A DNA stretch of 6,726 bases from contig JAGVVX010000038.1 of the NCBI GenBank assembly GCA_018304565.1, positions 1 to 6,726 on the forward strand, in the 5' to 3' direction. Source of the DNA: Candidatus Aenigmatarchaeota archaeon (GTDB lineage: Archaea; Aenigmatarchaeota; Aenigmatarchaeia; GW2011-AR5). Positions 5,824-6,726 of the stretch are shown piece by piece; the first letter of the stretch is position 1, and each line of letters opens with the position of its first letter. The notes under the pieces were generated by a model. That model worked only from the letters and a program-made list of their open reading frames with translations, was not told where the DNA came from and did not search any database. The position numbers and the translations under genes are program-made.

Positions 5824-5839
5824 GGTTCCGATACCTCCG
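5824..5839. repeat. 16-bp direct repeat, copy beyond the 3' end of eS1
   Basis: GGTTCCGATACCTCCG occurs here and again at 6496-6511 in the same orientation, an exact 16/16 match bracketing the eS1 gene. This copy is 13 bases after the eS1 stop. Its 5' part pairs locally (ATCGG-TT-CCGAT, 5821-5832). Confidence 0.85.
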
Positions 5840-5852
5840 ATAAAATATTTAT

Positions 5853-6422
5853 TTAGGCGGCTGCTTTTGCCTTCTTTTGCTGTTGGATCTCTGTCTTGCG
5901 AATTTCTATGTTTCCTGTAGGGTATATCTTGCTGCAGTCGCGGCGAATGTCTTTTTGCAGGTCCCCTTTCAGTATCATGCTTATGAAGTCTTCCGAATTG
6001 CTTTCTTTAGCTGTTTGCTCGATAATATCCCTTACCAAGTGCCTGGCGTCCTCCTTGATTGACGTGTTAACGCGCCGCACAAGGGCAAAGATTGTCTTGA
6101 CCCTGATTTTAGTGCCGTCCTTGGTTTCCACATCCTGAACAACGTCTACCCGGCGCATATGGCGCTGGACCAGCCTATAGACGCGCTCGTACATAGTGTC
6201 GTGGCCGACGAATTTCGTGCGCGCCTTGGTGCCGTCAACGTCTGTTATCTGAAAAAGCATCTTTATGTAGAACCTGGAAAAATCCCGCGAAATCTCCATA
6301 AAACTCACTTCTATAGTCCTGCCTACGAGAAGTTTCGGATCGGAAGCAGGCGTTTCACCTACGACTTTCTCCCCAAATTCCTTTGGAGAATACACGTCAT
6401 ACCATTGTTTTTTCACTGCCAT
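5853..6422 (-). CDS. rps3ae: 30S ribosomal protein eS1 (S3Ae)
   Basis: A 189-residue protein matching the archaeal/eukaryotic small-subunit protein eS1. It begins AVKKQWYDVYSPKEFGEK and continues with VGETPASDPKLLVGRTIEVS (21-40), then the barrel strands ISRDFSRFYIKMLFQI, TKFVGHDTMYERVYRLVQRHMRRVDVV (70-95), and KDGTKIRVKTIFALVRRVNTSIKEDARHLV (101-130). The end is KIYPTGNIEIRKTEI (165-179) with a Lys/Ala tail. eS1 sits on the platform of the small subunit near the mRNA exit. The start is set by the family N-terminus; the frame stays open upstream to the window edge, but that region holds a TATA box and hairpins. AAAAAGGA ending six bases before the ATG is a plausible ribosome-binding site. 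The gene stands alone, convergent with the small-gene cluster. Confidence 0.96.
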   Translation of the reverse strand: MAVKKQWYDVYSPKEFGEKVVGETPASDPKLLVGRTIEVSFMEISRDFSRFYIKMLFQITDVDGTKARTKFVGHDTMYERVYRLVQRHMRRVDVVQDVETKDGTKIRVKTIFALVRRVNTSIKEDARHLVRDIIEQTAKESNSEDFISMILKGDLQKDIRRDCSKIYPTGNIEIRKTEIQQQKKAKAAA

Positions 6423-6430
6423 AACAAATC

Positions 6431-6453
6431 CTTTTTCTTTCGAAAAGAAAAAG
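6431..6453 (-). promoter_or_regulatory. 10-bp hairpin next to the eS1 ribosome-binding site
   Basis: Arms CTTTTTCTTT and AAAGAAAAAG pair perfectly around a 3-base loop. In the eS1 mRNA the 3' arm ends at 6431, and the AAGGA preceding the start codon overlaps it, so folding would partly hide the ribosome-binding site. This could allow translational control, although an A/U-rich stem of this kind is only moderately stable. Confidence 0.6.
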
Positions 6454-6458
6454 TCTTT

Positions 6459-6479
6459 GTATTTCCAAAAAGAAAATAC
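6459..6479 (-). repeat. Short hairpin in the eS1 leader
   Basis: Arms GTATTT (6459-6464) and AAATAC (6474-6479) enclose a 9-base loop. It is weak and listed because it is one of a continuous series through the leader. Confidence 0.4.
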
Positions 6480-6495
6480 AGGACTTTCTTTAACA

Positions 6496-6511
6496 GGTTC
6501 CGATACCTCCG
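6496..6511. repeat. 16-bp direct repeat, copy in the eS1 leader
   Basis: Exact copy of 5824-5839, 74-89 bases before the eS1 ATG. On the mRNA strand it reads CGGAGGTATCGGAACC and contains GGAGG, a perfect Shine-Dalgarno core that is not followed by a usable start codon. Confidence 0.85.
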
Positions 6512-6521
6512 TATCAGGACC
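6496..6521 (-). promoter_or_regulatory. Hairpin in the eS1 leader presenting GGAG in its loop
   Basis: Arms 6496-6506 (GGTTCCGATAC) and 6511-6521 (GTATCAGGACC) pair over 11 positions with one mismatch and one G-U pair on the mRNA strand, around the 4-base loop GGAG. Its 3' side on the mRNA is the 16-bp repeat. It falls inside the predicted leader and could be a protein-binding or regulatory RNA element. Confidence 0.55.
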
Positions 6522-6561
6522 AGTATTTATGTTCAAATTAGCATCAAACAATTGGCTGGAA

Positions 6562-6573
6562 CTTTTATAAAGG
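6562..6573 (-). promoter_or_regulatory. TATA box of the eS1 gene
   Basis: On the minus strand CCTTTATAAAAG is a strong archaeal TATA box. Initiation about 26 bases downstream, near 6541, gives a leader of about 118 bases, long for an archaeal gene. The leader holds the three hairpins listed between 6431 and 6521. Confidence 0.65.
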
Positions 6574-6604
6574 TTTTTGAAACTTCGCATTCCACTGTTT
6601 GCTG

Positions 6605-6625
6605 CAAACAAGCAAAGCTTGTTTG
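6605..6625. repeat. 9-bp triloop hairpin (arm 1 of the branched palindrome)
   Basis: CAAACAAGC (6605-6613) pairs with GCTTGTTTG (6617-6625) around AAA. It has the same design as 2919-2937. Confidence 0.85.
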
Positions 6626-6631
6626 AGCTCT

Positions 6632-6650
6632 CAGAGAGCTTCGCTCTCTG
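6632..6650. repeat. 8-bp triloop hairpin (arm 2 of the branched palindrome)
   Basis: CAGAGAGC-TTC-GCTCTCTG is a perfect 8-bp stem with a 3-base loop, six bases after the neighbouring hairpin. Confidence 0.85.
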
Positions 6651-6681
6651 CAGATTAAACAGTGGTTCAGGGAATGCGAAT

Positions 6682-6708
6682 TGTTGCAAAGCTTTGGGCT
6701 TTGCGACA
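6682..6708. repeat. 11-bp hairpin next to the branched palindrome
   Basis: TGTTGCAAAGC (6682-6692) and GCTTTGCGACA (6698-6708) pair over 11 positions with one T-G exception, loop TTTGG. The inner part, CAAAGC/GCTTTG, follows the same CA...GC/GC...TG pattern. Confidence 0.75.
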
Positions 6709-6713
6709 CAGGT

Positions 6714-6726
6714 AAACCTTTGGTTT
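6714..6726. repeat. Possible further triloop hairpin cut by the window end
   Basis: AAACC (6714-6718) and GGTTT (6722-6726) pair around TTT and reach the last base, so the stem may continue outside. With only five visible pairs it could be chance. Confidence 0.35.

Larger units (their letters stand above)
6584..6680. repeat. 97-bp branched palindrome upstream of the eS1 promoter
   Basis: The left arm at 6584-6600 (TTCGCATTCCACTGTTT) pairs with 6657-6680 (AAACAGTGG, then GGAATGCGAA after a short TTCAG bulge): 17 base pairs with one bulge. A further CTGC/GCAG pairing closes inside it. The enclosed ~56 bases contain two perfect triloop hairpins, so the whole can fold as a stem with two side arms on either strand. 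No target-site duplication is seen at the ends. It could be a small non-autonomous palindromic element, a structured RNA, or the end of an upstream transcript. Confidence 0.75.

Noticed and set aside
5824..5839. tRNA T-arm (GGTTC-like) or tRNA-derived attachment site
   Set aside because: GGTTCCGATACC resembles a T-loop only loosely; no acceptor, D or anticodon arms can be built around either copy.
6159..6626. Open frame of 155 codons on the plus strand opposite eS1 and its leader
   Set aside because: Antisense to the conserved eS1 gene and running into the palindromes; no domain or start signals.
6584..6708. CRISPR array
   Set aside because: The repeats are inverted and of differing sequence, with no regular spacing and no identical direct repeats.

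Overview
The window looks archaeal. It carries an archaeal/eukaryotic-type ribosomal protein eS1 (S3Ae) and very short intergenic gaps. TATA-like boxes sit about 25-40 bases before several starts, and some mRNAs look leaderless or short-leadered. Composition is moderate in GC, with many ATA and AGA/AGG codons. Bacterial-type CoA enzymes, many very small hypothetical genes and a fused nucleotidyltransferase-HEPN protein would fit an uncultivated lineage such as a DPANN archaeon, but that placement is inference and cannot be settled from this sequence alone.

Left part (1-3491, minus strand). A five-gene run is transcribed right to left: coaE (dephospho-CoA kinase), a cytoplasmic PQQ-like eight-bladed beta-propeller protein, coaD (phosphopantetheine adenylyltransferase), a membrane-anchored FecR-domain protein, and the start of a CHASE2-domain sensor that runs off the left edge. 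The genes overlap or nearly touch: coaE overlaps the propeller gene by 82 bases, the propeller-coaD gap is 2 bases, and the FecR-CHASE2 gap is 1 base. The two CoA enzymes catalyse the last two steps of CoA synthesis and are both of the bacterial type. FecR plus CHASE2 suggests an extracytoplasmic sensing module.

Middle (3492-5789, plus strand). A 38-base divergent promoter region separates coaE from a 381-residue protein that joins a nucleotidyltransferase domain to a HEPN-like helical domain with an R-x4-H motif. Four small unrecognised genes follow, of 87, 73, 116 and 61 codons. At least two encode likely membrane proteins, and one (5238-5588) has clearly different codon usage from its neighbours.

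Right part (5790-6726, minus strand). The eS1 gene is convergent with the small-gene cluster. About 300 bases upstream of its start form a dense series of inverted repeats. They include a 10-bp hairpin whose arm abuts the ribosome-binding site, a 26-base hairpin containing a 16-bp sequence repeated exactly just beyond the other end of the gene, a TATA box, and a 97-base branched palindrome enclosing two triloop hairpins. Hairpins of the same design also occur in the coaE/propeller overlap about 3.7 kb away, where they form the C-terminal codons of coaE. This palindrome family and its placement around genes is the most unusual signal in the window.
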